Below, piece after piece: positions 25,385-34,251 of a stretch of DNA of 64,000 nucleotides. Where the stretch lies: NCBI RefSeq assembly GCF_014467235.1, contig NZ_NKHP01000001.1:344295-408294 (forward strand), read 5' to 3'. The translations under genes and the position numbers were made by a program. Positions within the stretch are counted from its first letter, which is position 1; each line of letters begins with the position of its first letter. The notes under the pieces were generated by a model, which saw only the letters and a list, made by a program, of their open reading frames with translations, did no database searches and was not told the origin of the DNA. This DNA comes from Xenorhabdus indica. GTDB taxonomy: Bacteria > Pseudomonadota > Gammaproteobacteria > Enterobacterales > Enterobacteriaceae.

Positions 25385-25792
25385 ATGCGTCTACTTCATA
25401 CAATGATCCGTGTTGGCAATATGCAACGCTCGATTGATTTTTATACTAAAGTGATGGGTATGCGTCTACTTCGTACTAGTGAAAATCCAGAGTATAAATA
25501 TTCCCTCGCTTTTGTAGGTTATACCGATGAAAGTCAAGGTGCTGTCATCGAACTGACCTATAATTGGGGAGTTGAAAACTACGAAATGGGAACCGCATTC
25601 GGTCATATCGCCTTAGGCGTTGATGATGTTGTAGCAACTTGTGAACGTATCAAACTTGCTGGCGGGAAAGTCACTCGCGAAGCAGGGCCAGTTAAAGGTG
25701 GAACAACTATTATTGCTTTTGTTGAAGATCCTGACGGCTATAAGATCGAGTTAATCGAAAACAAAAGTGCCACCAGTGCATTAGGGCGTTAA
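25385..25792 (+). CDS. gloA: Lactoylglutathione lyase (glyoxalase I)
   Basis: A 135-residue Ni/Zn metalloenzyme (E. coli 135) that isomerizes the methylglyoxal-glutathione hemithioacetal to S-lactoylglutathione. Metal ligands of the family are visible: His5 ([10 protein letters not shown]), Glu in VIELTYNWG, His in FGHIALGV and Glu in YKIELIE. The start [16 protein letters not shown] is typical and GAGG lies just upstream. It stands alone with a hairpin terminator. Confidence 0.97.
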   Translation: MRLLHTMIRVGNMQRSIDFYTKVMGMRLLRTSENPEYKYSLAFVGYTDESQGAVIELTYNWGVENYEMGTAFGHIALGVDDVVATCERIKLAGGKVTREAGPVKGGTTIIAFVEDPDGYKIELIENKSATSALGR

Positions 25793-25808
25793 TTATTCTT
25801 CTCTACAA

Positions 25809-25829
25809 AAGGGCATCTTGCATGCCCTT
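25809..25829 (+). terminator. Terminator hairpin after gloA
   Basis: AAGGGCAT and ATGCCCTT form an 8-bp stem with a 5-nt loop 17 bases after the gloA stop, followed by a short T-rich stretch. Confidence 0.65.
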
Positions 25830-25917
25830 CATTTCTCAACTGGATAAATATTACTTCTGCAAGACAACGTAAATTTTGTCATAATATCCGCTATCCTGAA
25901 GTTAAGAACAAAATCAG

Positions 25918-26574
25918 ATGTCTAATACAAAAGATCAAAACATACTAAGCGGACGTTTTCGTGGCTATTATCCCGTTGTCATTGATGTAGAAACTGCTGG
26001 TTTTAATGCACGGACAGATGCTTTACTCGAAATCGCTGCAATTACTTTAAAAATGGATGAAGAAGGTTGGCTGGCACCTGCTGATACGCTACATTTCCAC
26101 ATTGAGCCCTTTGAAGGAGCCAACCTTGACCCGGCAGCTTTAGCATTTACAGGTATCGACCCTACCAACCCATTACGGGGAGCTGTCAGTGAATATACAG
26201 CGTTACATGCTATTTTCAAAATGATCCGCAAAGGCATGAAAGACAGTCATTGCAACCGCGCAATTATAGTTGCCCACAACGCCAGTTTTGATCACAATTT
26301 TGTTATGGCGGCAGCAGAACGCTCTGGTTTAAAACGCAATCCATTTCACCCTTTTGCCACTTTTGATACTGCCGCATTAAGTGGATTAGTGCTAGGCCAG
26401 ACAATTCTGGCTAAAGCTTGTATTACAGCAGAAATACCTTTTGATAGTAATCAGGCACATAGTGCTCTGTATGATACAGACCGGACTGCCCTGCTTTTCT
26501 GCGAATTGGTTAATCGCTGGAAACGGCTTGGTGGTTGGCCGTTGGCTGTGCCAGATCACAATAATGAAACCTGA
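25918..26574 (+). CDS. rnt: Ribonuclease T
   Basis: A 218-residue DEDDh 3'-5' exoribonuclease (E. coli 215) that trims tRNA 3' ends and matures 5S and 23S rRNA. The catalytic pattern is visible: [20 protein letters not shown] (Asp and Glu of Exo I), [13 protein letters not shown] (Exo II Asp) and [12 protein letters not shown] (Exo III His and Asp). The start is ATG at 25918 within AGATGTCT. The gloA-rnt-grxD-sodB order is that of E. coli. Confidence 0.97.
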   Translation: MSNTKDQNILSGRFRGYYPVVIDVETAGFNARTDALLEIAAITLKMDEEGWLAPADTLHFHIEPFEGANLDPAALAFTGIDPTNPLRGAVSEYTALHAIFKMIRKGMKDSHCNRAIIVAHNASFDHNFVMAAAERSGLKRNPFHPFATFDTAALSGLVLGQTILAKACITAEIPFDSNQAHSALYDTDRTALLFCELVNRWKRLGGWPLAVPDHNNET

Positions 26575-26575
26575 T

Positions 26576-26607
26576 AAACTGAGCGCCTTAAGATAGGCGC
26601 TCAGTTT
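26576..26607 (+). terminator. Terminator hairpin after rnt
   Basis: AAACTGAGCGCC and GGCGCTCAGTTT form a perfect 12-bp GC-rich stem with an 8-nt loop, starting two bases after the rnt stop and ending in T's. Confidence 0.85.
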
Positions 26608-26746
26608 ATAACTCTATAACGATTATCACCCCATACCTGTTGCCACAACCTAACATTGCCATGGAATATTACCGTCAATAAATATGATTATTCATGCTAA
26701 TTGTGTATGGGGCTTTGTTGATTCAAAACTTTACTGAGACAACAAA

Positions 26747-27088
26747 TTACTGACTGTCTTCCTGCTCACGGTATTTATCCGCAGTCTCTTTGAGCAGAAC
26801 CTGTAATTCACCACGTTGATACATTTCAATCAGAATGTCACATCCCCCAATTAACTCACCTTCAACCCAAAGCTGAGGGAATGTTGGCCAGTTTGCATAT
26901 TTAGGCAACTCTGCGCGGATATCAGGGTTTTGCAGAATATCTACATAGGCAAAACGTTCACCACAAGCAGACAAAGCTTGAACTGCCTGAGCAGAAAAAC
27001 CACAGCTTGGCAGTTTTGGTGAACCTTTCATATACAGCAGGATTGGGTTTTCTTGAATCTGGCGTTCGATTTTCTCAATTGTCGTCAT
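26747..27088 (-). CDS. grxD: Monothiol glutaredoxin Grx4
   Basis: A 113-residue monothiol glutaredoxin (E. coli 115). It has the CGFS active site (KLPSCGFSAQA, near residue 30), the cis-proline region TFPQLWVEGELIGGCDI and the glutathione-binding pattern. Grx4 binds a [2Fe-2S] cluster as a dimer and in complexes with BolA, and takes part in iron-sulfur trafficking. It is convergent with rnt. Its leader carries a perfect 14-bp inverted repeat (27119-27166). Confidence 0.97.
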   Translation of the reverse strand: MTTIEKIERQIQENPILLYMKGSPKLPSCGFSAQAVQALSACGERFAYVDILQNPDIRAELPKYANWPTFPQLWVEGELIGGCDILIEMYQRGELQVLLKETADKYREQEDSQ

Positions 27089-27118
27089 TTTTACTTCCTT
27101 AAACGGCAGGCGCTGTTT

Positions 27119-27166
27119 ATCAGCATCAGAAAAGATTGATTCAGAATACCACTTTCTGATGCTGAT
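27119..27166 (-). promoter_or_regulatory. Perfect inverted repeat in the grxD leader
   Basis: ATCAGCATCAGAAA at 27119-27132 and TTTCTGATGCTGAT at 27153-27166 are exact complements with a 20-nt loop. The structure lies 31-78 bases before the grxD start, inside the likely 5' leader. No T run follows in the grxD direction, so a simple terminator is unlikely; it could be a protein operator or a leader hairpin. Confidence 0.6.
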
Positions 27167-27453
27167 TTGCTACCGTGAACACACTCCTGCAAATTTTTTG
27201 TTCTGAACAATAGGTTGTAACTAGTTGATATTTTCATCCTTAATAAATATTAAAATCAGTAAAATTGAATGCTTCTACGTCAAATCGCCACTAAATAACA
27301 TCATTTCCCCTGTTATTTAGCAGAAAAATTGTTAAGATAATTACCAAACAAAATAGCAACATGATAATAAGCTAAAATTTGCTCTATCCATGATTAATAC
27401 GCTACAAGTCATGGTTTATAAAGCCAAAAACCCGATATTAAAAGGAGTATGCA
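27167..27453. other. Upstream region of sodB
   Basis: AT-rich intergenic DNA between divergent grxD and sodB; no gene seen. The sodB ribosome site AAAGGAGTATGCAATG closely resembles that of E. coli sodB, where the sRNA RyhB pairs across the start, so RyhB control is plausible; no ryhB gene is in the window. Confidence 0.5.
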
Positions 27454-28032
27454 ATGTCTTTTGAATTACCAGCATTACCTTATGCTAAAGATGCCTTAGA
27501 ACCTCACATCTCAGCAGAAACTCTGGAATATCATTACGGTAAACACCACAACGCTTACGTTGTAAACCTGAATAATCTGATTAAAGATACTGGGTTTGCC
27601 GGAAAATCACTGGAAGAAATTATCAAATCCTCTGAAGGTGGTATCTTTAATAACGCAGCACAAGTCTGGAACCACACCTTCTATTGGCATAGCCTGTCAC
27701 CAAATGGTGGTGGTGAACCAACTGGTAAAGTTGCAGAAGCCATCAATAATTCTTTCGGTTCTTTTGCTGAGTTTAAACAGCAATTTACTGATGCCGCACT
27801 GAAAAACTTCGGTTCTGGCTGGACATGGCTGGTTAAGAAAACCGACGGCAGTCTGGCTATCGTCAATACCTCCAACGCAGCAACTCCATTGACTGGTGAA
27901 GATAAACCAGTTCTGACAGTTGACGTTTGGGAACATGCCTATTACATCGATTACCGCAATGCACGTCCTCAATATCTGGAGCATTTCTGGGCTCTGGTTA
28001 ACTGGAAATTTGTGGAAGAAAATCTGGCTTAA
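27454..28032 (+). CDS. sodB: Iron superoxide dismutase
   Basis: A 192-residue Fe-dependent superoxide dismutase (E. coli 193). The metal ligands are in place: His in YHYGKHHNAYV, His in WNHTFYWHSL, and Asp/His in LTVDVWEHAYYIDYRN. The residues around the site (GGGEPTG, FGSGWTWLV) fit the Fe class. It detoxifies superoxide in the cytoplasm. AAGGAG lies 7 bases before the ATG. A large dyad follows the gene. Confidence 0.97.
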   Translation: MSFELPALPYAKDALEPHISAETLEYHYGKHHNAYVVNLNNLIKDTGFAGKSLEEIIKSSEGGIFNNAAQVWNHTFYWHSLSPNGGGEPTGKVAEAINNSFGSFAEFKQQFTDAALKNFGSGWTWLVKKTDGSLAIVNTSNAATPLTGEDKPVLTVDVWEHAYYIDYRNARPQYLEHFWALVNWKFVEENLA

Positions 28033-28054
28033 TTAATTCACCAGTTAAAATGAC

Positions 28055-28130
28055 AAGGGTAAGTTTTTCCGATTCAACACACTTAATTTCATTTAGTAAG
28101 TGCCCTTTGAGTAGTGAAAAACTTACCTTT
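28055..28130 (+). terminator. Long dyad after sodB
   Basis: AAGGGTAAGTTTTTC (28055-28069) and GAAAAACTTACCTTT (28116-28130) form a 15-bp stem with one G-T pair. The 46-nt loop contains a second small dyad, CACTTA/TAAGTG. It probably stabilizes or ends the sodB mRNA. Confidence 0.6.
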
Positions 28131-28187
28131 ACTTGCCTTAAAGTAAAACAGACAGCATTTCACCTTGATATTGTTTCCCGACCTTGA

Positions 28188-28274
28188 TTAGATCAGGCAA
28201 AGTCCCCCCAGAAAAACAATCATGATTAATGCACTACAGGCAGTCAATAATCCCAATTTCAGATCTGTATCCAT
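28188..28274 (-). CDS. ynhF: Small membrane protein YnhF
   Basis: A 28-codon frame on the minus strand. The product starts MDTDLKLGLLTACSALIM and continues as one hydrophobic segment, so it is a single-pass membrane microprotein. E. coli YnhF (29 residues, MSTDLKFSLV...) lies at the same place, between sodB and purR and in the same orientation. A GAGG sits 8 bases before the ATG at 28274. Function is unknown; E. coli YnhF is made under stress conditions. The likely homology rests on the M-x-T-D-L-K start, size and synteny. Confidence 0.8.
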   Translation of the reverse strand: MDTDLKLGLLTACSALIMIVFLGGLCLI

Positions 28275-28562
28275 AAGCCATCCTCACCATGAAAATTAAG
28301 ACTCAGCGACACCATAAATTTTGTTTGGCTATTTACCTCAGAGGTTAAAAAAACCACACTGTGATATTTAATGCATATACTTTATAGCATTGATTACTAC
28401 TTTCACTTTTGCGCTAGATCAGACAAAATTCAGGGTTTATCGCTAAATTGTTGTCAGTTATCTTCCTATATATAAATATAATACTGGCAAATGATTAACA
28501 AAGATCTATATCCAGATGAAGGGTATACAAATTTAGACCTAAGGTCAGGAGTCCTTTTTATC

Positions 28563-29588
28563 ATGGCAACGATTAAAGATGTGGCCAAACGCGCTGGTGT
28601 TTCAACCACAACCGTATCCCATGTTATCAATAAAACCCGTTTCGTCGCCGAAGATACAAAGGCCACAGTGTGGGCTGCCATTAAAGAACTGAATTATTCC
28701 CCCAGTGCTGTTGCCCGTAGCTTGAAGGTTAATCACACCAAATCTATCGGATTACTGGCAACATCAAGTGAAGCACCTTATTTCGCTGAAATCATAGAGT
28801 CTGTCGAAAATAGTTGTTATAGCAAAGGTTATACTTTGATTTTATGTAATTCCCATAACAATCTCGACAAACAAAAAGCTTATCTCGCTATGCTGGCACA
28901 AAAACGCGTTGATGGTTTACTGGTTATGTGTTCTGAATATCCTCAACAACTGTTGGGAATGCTGGAAGACTATCGCAACATCCCCATGGTAGTCATGGAT
29001 TGGGGTGAGGCCAGAGGGGATTTCACTGATGCAATTATCGATAATGCTTTCCATGGTGGTTATTTGGCCGGTCGATATCTGATTGAACGTGGTCACCGTG
29101 ATATTGCTGCTATTCCCGGATCATTAGCCAGAAATACCGGAGGCGGACGTCATCAAGGTTTCCTCAAGGCGTTGAAAGAAGCCAATATCACTATTCGGGA
29201 AGAATGGATTGTTCAGGGGGATTTTGAGCCTGAATCCGGTTATCAGGCGATGTATAAGATCTTAAGCCAAAAACACCGCCCTACGGCCGTGTTTTGTGGA
29301 GGAGATGTCATGGCAATGGGGGCGATCTGTGCTGCTGATGAGATGGGGTTACGTGTTCCACAAGATATCTCTGTCATTGGTTATGACAATATTCGCAATG
29401 CCCGTTATTTTACACCAGCGCTGACAACGATTCATCAGCCTAAAGAGCGTCTGGGGCAGATGGCTTTTTCCACGTTACTTGATAGGATCATTAATAAACG
29501 TGAAGATGCACAAACTATCGAAGTCCATCCGCGCCTTGTTGAACGGCGCTCTGTTGCAGATGGCCCTTTCATTGATTATCGTCGTTAA
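28563..29588 (+). CDS. purR: Purine repressor PurR
   Basis: A 341-residue LacI-family repressor (same length as E. coli PurR). The headpiece [22 protein letters not shown] and hinge helix [12 protein letters not shown] are followed by the periplasmic-binding-protein-like core that binds hypoxanthine or guanine. It represses purine synthesis genes. The start at 28563 was chosen because AGGAG lies about 10 bases upstream and the protein then matches the family; a frame opening at 28491 adds unrelated residues. No convincing PurR box was seen in its own upstream region. Confidence 0.97.
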   Translation: MATIKDVAKRAGVSTTTVSHVINKTRFVAEDTKATVWAAIKELNYSPSAVARSLKVNHTKSIGLLATSSEAPYFAEIIESVENSCYSKGYTLILCNSHNNLDKQKAYLAMLAQKRVDGLLVMCSEYPQQLLGMLEDYRNIPMVVMDWGEARGDFTDAIIDNAFHGGYLAGRYLIERGHRDIAAIPGSLARNTGGGRHQGFLKALKEANITIREEWIVQGDFEPESGYQAMYKILSQKHRPTAVFCGGDVMAMGAICAADEMGLRVPQDISVIGYDNIRNARYFTPALTTIHQPKERLGQMAFSTLLDRIINKREDAQTIEVHPRLVERRSVADGPFIDYRR

Positions 29589-29591
29589 CAA

Positions 29592-30500
29592 TTAATCCTC
29601 TTGTAGCCATTCAGCGTTGAGTGTTGCACTATCTCCAAGATAATCAAGCAACCAGCTTAATGCAGGTGAATGGCTTTTTTGCGACCATGTCAGGCAACAT
29701 GGGCTATCAGGTAATGGTTGCTCAAGTTCAAGCAAGCTGAGTTTTCCTTGACGAATGAGCGGCAAAGCACGATGTGTGGGCACCATTCCCACACACAGTC
29801 CATCCATCAGGCAAGCCAACCCCGCATTCCAATCAGGAACAACTAACCGCCGTTGATTATCCAAAGCCCATGTATTACGTTTGGGCAAATTGCGTGAAGT
29901 ATCTTCAAGGCACAAGCTAGGATAAGCCCTCAATTGGTCATCATTTAATCTTTCTGTTATAGAGGTTAACGCATGCTCAGGACTGGCAACACATAACCAC
30001 GGCATGAACCCCATATCCCTGAAACTATACCGTTCCCCGACCGGAGAAGCGCGAGTGGCGCCAATAGCAACATCAACGCGCCCATCCACCAGCGCATCCC
30101 ATACCCCATTAAAAACCTCAGGATAAATAAATAACTCGATATCCGGAAAATGGCGGTAAAAATCCAGAATAAGCTGGCGTGTCCGTTCTGGTTTCACCAC
30201 TTGATCAACAGCGATACTGAGTTGCCCACGCCAACCATTCGCCACTTGCTGGCATTGATGACGAGTATGATACATTTTTTTGATAACAGAACGCGCTTCC
30301 TTTACGAAGATAGCCCCTGCCCCGGTTAATTCCACATCGCGATGACGACGTTCAAATAAAGGCACTGCCAACCATTCTTCAAGTTGTTTTATTGTATAAC
30401 TGATGGCAGAAGGTACGCGGTGAAGCTCTGATGCTGCTGCACTGAAACTTCCTGTTCTGGCTACAGCATCAACAACTTCCAGAGAATATTCAGACCACAT
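29592..30500 (-). CDS. punR: LysR-family regulator PunR (YdhB)
   Basis: A 302-residue LysR-type activator. The N-terminal winged helix reads LEVVDAVARTGSFSAAASEL-HRVPSAISYTIKQLEEWL, followed by the effector-binding domain. In E. coli PunR (YdhB) activates the adjacent divergent purine nucleoside exporter punC in response to adenosine, and is next to purR as here. GGAAGAAA precedes the ATG. It ends 3 bases from purR, convergently. Identification rests on synteny and family membership. Confidence 0.9.
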   Translation of the reverse strand: MWSEYSLEVVDAVARTGSFSAAASELHRVPSAISYTIKQLEEWLAVPLFERRHRDVELTGAGAIFVKEARSVIKKMYHTRHQCQQVANGWRGQLSIAVDQVVKPERTRQLILDFYRHFPDIELFIYPEVFNGVWDALVDGRVDVAIGATRASPVGERYSFRDMGFMPWLCVASPEHALTSITERLNDDQLRAYPSLCLEDTSRNLPKRNTWALDNQRRLVVPDWNAGLACLMDGLCVGMVPTHRALPLIRQGKLSLLELEQPLPDSPCCLTWSQKSHSPALSWLLDYLGDSATLNAEWLQED

Positions 30501-30623
30501 ATTTCTTCCTTTTAATTTTTTTCACAGCATTATGCAAATAATACCGTTTCACAAGCAAAAATTACGCCATATAAAATAAACCGTATATTCTCTTATCAAT
30601 TATCACATCGATTTATTGACACA

Positions 30624-31805
30624 ATGACTACAAATAAAAATTCCATACCATTTATGCTTTATCTCGCTGGCCTAAGTATGCTTGGCTACTTAGCTATTGA
30701 TATGTATCTGCCCGCTTTTGATGCCATGGCAAAAGACTTAGGTACATCAGAAGGGGCTATTAGTGCAAGCCTCAGCGTTTTTCTTGCTGGTTTTGCAGTT
30801 GCTCAGCTTTTATGGGGACAATTGTCTGATCGTCTGGGAAGAAAACCTGTTCTGCTTATCGGCTTGTCTCTGTTTTGTCTTAGCTGTTTAGGAATGCTTT
30901 GGATAACAGATGCAACTCAATTACTTATTCTGAGATTTATTCAAGCTGTGGGTGTCTGTTCTGCTGCTGTTTCCTGGCAAGCTCTAGTCGTTGATAGGTA
31001 TGACTCTGAACGCACAAAACGTGTTTTTGCCATGATTATGCCACTGGTCGCACTTTCCCCTGCCCTTGCCCCTTTACTCGGTGCATGGTTATTGTCACAT
31101 ACAGGTTGGAGAACTATTTTTCTTGTTTTAATGGCTGTCACACTAGTTCTGCTTGTACCCACATTTTTACTGGCAAGTAAACGCGCACCTATTATTGACA
31201 CCAACATTAATGAAAATAAAGTTTCTTTCTTCACCTTATTGAAGTCTTCAACCTTCAGCGGAAATGTGTTGATTTATGCTTCCTGTAGTGCTGGTTTTTT
31301 TGCCTGGCTAACGGGTTCACCAACGATTCTTATCAATATGGGTTATGATGCCACAGATATTGGCTTAAGCTATATTCCACAAACTTTGGCATTTATGCTC
31401 GGTGGATATGGTTGCCGCATTTTATTGGAAAAAGTCAAAAGTGAAACCATATTTCCAATTTTGCTGATAGGCTATGCTGTAAGCATGGTACTCATCTATT
31501 TAATTGCCCGAATTTATCCTTCTTTCATGCTTATTCTTATTCCTTTCTGTTTTATGGCCGTCATGAATGGTGCTTCTTACCCTATTGCTGTGGCAAATGC
31601 ACTTTCTGTTTACCCAAAAGACGGCGGTAAAGCGGCCGCATTACAAAATGCTTTACAGTTGGGTCTTTGCTTTATTGCCAGCATGTTTGTTGCTACGTTT
31701 ATGAAAAACCCGCTTCTGTCTACTACAACAGTGATGGTTTCGACCATTATCCCAATGATAATAGGTTATTGTTTACAAAAGAAAAAAGTAAACGATAATC
31801 ATTAG
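30624..31805 (+). CDS. punC: Bcr/CflA-type MFS transporter PunC (YdhC)
   Basis: A 393-residue major facilitator with 12 predicted membrane segments. The Bcr/CflA-type start YLAGLSMLGYLAIDMYLPAF and motif A (GQLSDRLGRKPVLL) between TM2 and TM3 are visible. In E. coli PunC (YdhC) moves purine nucleosides under PunR control. It is divergent from punR with 123 bases between, where the LysR site should lie. No good ribosome site is visible before the ATG. A terminator hairpin follows. Confidence 0.9.
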   Translation: MTTNKNSIPFMLYLAGLSMLGYLAIDMYLPAFDAMAKDLGTSEGAISASLSVFLAGFAVAQLLWGQLSDRLGRKPVLLIGLSLFCLSCLGMLWITDATQLLILRFIQAVGVCSAAVSWQALVVDRYDSERTKRVFAMIMPLVALSPALAPLLGAWLLSHTGWRTIFLVLMAVTLVLLVPTFLLASKRAPIIDTNINENKVSFFTLLKSSTFSGNVLIYASCSAGFFAWLTGSPTILINMGYDATDIGLSYIPQTLAFMLGGYGCRILLEKVKSETIFPILLIGYAVSMVLIYLIARIYPSFMLILIPFCFMAVMNGASYPIAVANALSVYPKDGGKAAALQNALQLGLCFIASMFVATFMKNPLLSTTTVMVSTIIPMIIGYCLQKKKVNDNH

Positions 31806-31856
31806 TCATATATTTAAAAATTACGCCGAAAGATAATAACTAAGAATATTCTCATA

Positions 31857-31884
31857 TAAAGGCCATACCATAATATGGCCTTTA
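31857..31884 (+). terminator. Terminator hairpin after punC
   Basis: TAAAGGCCATA and TATGGCCTTTA form a perfect 11-bp stem with a 6-nt loop, 51 bases past the punC stop. Confidence 0.8.
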
Positions 31885-32123
31885 AATTATTGTTTAAATA
31901 TTATTTCACTCATATACTCATACAGATTCATTATTCTAAAAAACTCGGAATTTGAGGTTTCTAAAGGCAATGAAGCTCTCTTTAATTTCAGGATGAATTG
32001 GCATCTCTGCCTTTGAAACATTTTCTGCTTAATTTCAAGTCAATCCATTTTTGTTTTAGGATAATAAATAACCTATCACAAAGATATACCTCAAAATTCC
32101 ATCAAACAAATGTTGGAGAGTCT
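31885..32123. other. Upstream and leader region of cfa
   Basis: About 240 bases without a gene. An open frame begins at 31998 but its first 42 residues do not resemble Cfa. A long 5' leader is likely; in E. coli the cfa leader is a target of small RNAs such as RydC. I could not identify a pairing site. Confidence 0.4.
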
Positions 32124-33275
32124 ATGAGTTCATCTTTCGTTGAAGGAAAAAAAACCATTACTGACCAGTGGCATAGGATCGCCAATGACTTGCTTCAAGA
32201 AGCGGATGTTGAAATCAACGGCAAGCGTCCTTTTGATATACAAGTCAAAAACCCTGATTTCTATAAAAGAGTGTTAAAACAAGGCTCTTTGGGATTGGGT
32301 GAAAGTTATATGGATGGTTGGTGGGATTGTGAACGTTTGGACATATTCTTTTATAAAGTCTTAAGAGCGGGCCTGGAACATAGCATCCCTAAAAATATCA
32401 AAGATATCTTGAAGGTTATTGCCTCCCGCGTGTTTAATTTACAATCTCCCAAACGAGCTTGGATCGTGGGTGAAGAGCATTATGATTTAGGTAATGACTT
32501 ATTCACGCTCATGCTTGATCCCTACATGCAATATTCCTGTGGTTACTGGAAAGATGCAAATACTCTGGAAGAAGCTCAATCTAATAAGCTCCGGTTAATT
32601 TGCGAAAAACTACAGTTATCACCGGGCATGACTCTTTTGGATATCGGATGTGGATGGGGTGGGTTGGCCGCCTATGCTGCCAAACACTATAATGTCTCCG
32701 TTACTGGTGTTACCATTTCTGTAGAGCAACAGAAATACGCTCAAGACCGCTGTAAAGATCTGGATGTTAAAATCATCCTTGAAGATTATCGTGACCTGAA
32801 TCTACAGTTTGACAGAATTGTTTCCGTTGGCATGTTTGAACACGTTGGCTATAAAAATTACGCCAATTATTTCGATATAGTACGTAAGAACCTGAAACCT
32901 GATGGGCTTTTCTTACTTCATACTATTGGTTCCAATCAAGATAAAATCAATGTCGATGCATGGATCAGCAAATATATTTTCCCTAATGGCCACTTACCAT
33001 CAATTGCAAAGATCGCCAAAGCCAGCACTGGAAAGTTCGTTATGGAAGATTGGCATAACTTTGGGGCTGATTATGATCGTACCCTGATGGCATGGTATGA
33101 ACGTTTTATCAAGAACTGGAGTAAGATAGAAAATAACTACAGCCCTCGTTTCAAACGAATGTTCAGCTATTATCTGAATGCCTGCGCTGGCGCATTCCGT
33201 GCCAGAGATATTCAACTATGGCAAGTTATGTTCAGCCCGCATGGAATTGAAAATGGGCTGAGAGTTCCTCGATGA
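32124..33275 (+). CDS. cfa: Cyclopropane-fatty-acyl-phospholipid synthase
   Basis: A 383-residue SAM-dependent enzyme (E. coli 382) that adds methylene across double bonds of membrane phospholipid acyl chains. The N-terminal lipid-binding part includes GSLGLGESYMDGWWDCE; SAM motif I is LLDIGCGWGGLA; active-site regions EHVGYKNY and GADYDRTLMAWYERF are present, as is CAGAFRARDIQLWQ. The start at 32124 (MSSSFVEG) has GGAGAG upstream and matches E. coli. It is convergent with ribE. Confidence 0.97.
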   Translation: MSSSFVEGKKTITDQWHRIANDLLQEADVEINGKRPFDIQVKNPDFYKRVLKQGSLGLGESYMDGWWDCERLDIFFYKVLRAGLEHSIPKNIKDILKVIASRVFNLQSPKRAWIVGEEHYDLGNDLFTLMLDPYMQYSCGYWKDANTLEEAQSNKLRLICEKLQLSPGMTLLDIGCGWGGLAAYAAKHYNVSVTGVTISVEQQKYAQDRCKDLDVKIILEDYRDLNLQFDRIVSVGMFEHVGYKNYANYFDIVRKNLKPDGLFLLHTIGSNQDKINVDAWISKYIFPNGHLPSIAKIAKASTGKFVMEDWHNFGADYDRTLMAWYERFIKNWSKIENNYSPRFKRMFSYYLNACAGAFRARDIQLWQVMFSPHGIENGLRVPR

Positions 33276-33306
33276 TATTGTTTACAACAGCTTTCTAAAG
33301 CTGTTG

Positions 33307-33339
33307 AAAAGCTACAGTGAATACCTCTGTAGCTTTTTT
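33307..33339 (+). terminator. Terminator after cfa
   Basis: AAAAGCTACAG and CTGTAGCTTTTTT form a GC-containing stem followed by T's: a standard intrinsic terminator. A second dyad, AACAGCTTT/AAAGCTGTT, lies just before it at 33286-33305. Confidence 0.85.
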
Positions 33340-33369
33340 CATTAATATTTTTAATATAAGCAACGTTAA

Positions 33370-34011
33370 CTACTCTTCCAATTGGGATAATACTCTTTCC
33401 TGTTCTTTTTGCGCCATGAACCGTTCAACAGTATCTACAATTGCTTGTGTCTGTGGGTCAATTTCAATATTTACTTTTTGACCAATGCGTTTTTTGCCCA
33501 GTGTCGTACGTTCCAACGTTTCTGGAATCAAATGAACACAGAAACGATTATGCACGACATCTCCAATCGTCAGGCTGATCCCATCAATACCAACAAAACC
33601 TTTATGCAGGATATATTTCATTAACTGCTTATCATAAATACGGAACCATATTTCATGGTTATTTTCCGAAGTAAAAATTTTAGCAATTTCAGCCGTTGTG
33701 ATGACATGACCGGACATCAAATGCCCACCAATTTCATCACCAAATTTTGCTGCTCTTTCCAAATTTACTAAATCGCCAACTTTAAGCTCACCGAGATTAG
33801 TCAAACGCAGTGTCTCTTTCATCAAATCGAAACTAATCAAATCGCCATCTATTTTGGTGACAGTCAAACAACAGCCATTATGGGAAACGGAAGCTCCCGT
33901 TTCAATTTCGGGTAATAATTCAGCCGGAAATTTAACTATATGAGTCCGAAAGTGTGTTTTTTCTTCAATAGCAACTATAGGCGCTTTTCCCTGGACAATG
34001 CCTGTAAACAT
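33370..34011 (-). CDS. ribE: Riboflavin synthase alpha subunit
   Basis: A 213-residue protein (the length of E. coli RibC/RibE) with two similar barrel halves, each with lumazine-binding character: [17 protein letters not shown] and [11 protein letters not shown] in the first, then [14 protein letters not shown] and [14 protein letters not shown] in the second. It dismutates two 6,7-dimethyl-8-ribityllumazine to riboflavin. It is divergent from mdtK across 240 bases; I found no FMN riboswitch there. Confidence 0.97.
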   Translation of the reverse strand: MFTGIVQGKAPIVAIEEKTHFRTHIVKFPAELLPEIETGASVSHNGCCLTVTKIDGDLISFDLMKETLRLTNLGELKVGDLVNLERAAKFGDEIGGHLMSGHVITTAEIAKIFTSENNHEIWFRIYDKQLMKYILHKGFVGIDGISLTIGDVVHNRFCVHLIPETLERTTLGKKRIGQKVNIEIDPQTQAIVDTVERFMAQKEQERVLSQLEE

Positions 34012-34251
34012 GGGAAACCTCTTTCATCGTTTTGCATGATAAGTTAGTGTAACGTACTCATCTCTTTTAGACACTATTTCGGTTGAGAGTTATTTTCGAT
34101 TTGGTATAAATATCGTGCAATGATTGGTTTAATAAAATGAGTCCTATACAATACTTGAGTTAACAAGAGATTACTTTTCAAACAACTTCGTTTGCTCGCA
34201 GAAATATTCCTTGTTCTTCTAATTAATTTTTAAACAAAAAAGGTGTAGTAC

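Noticed and set aside
28275-28562. PurR autoregulatory box before purR
   Set aside because: No sequence close to the ACGCAAACGTTTGCGT-type palindrome was found in this interval.
34012-34251. Possible FMN riboswitch between ribE and mdtK
   Set aside because: The conserved RFN-element pieces are absent; in Enterobacterales the riboswitch precedes ribB rather than ribE.
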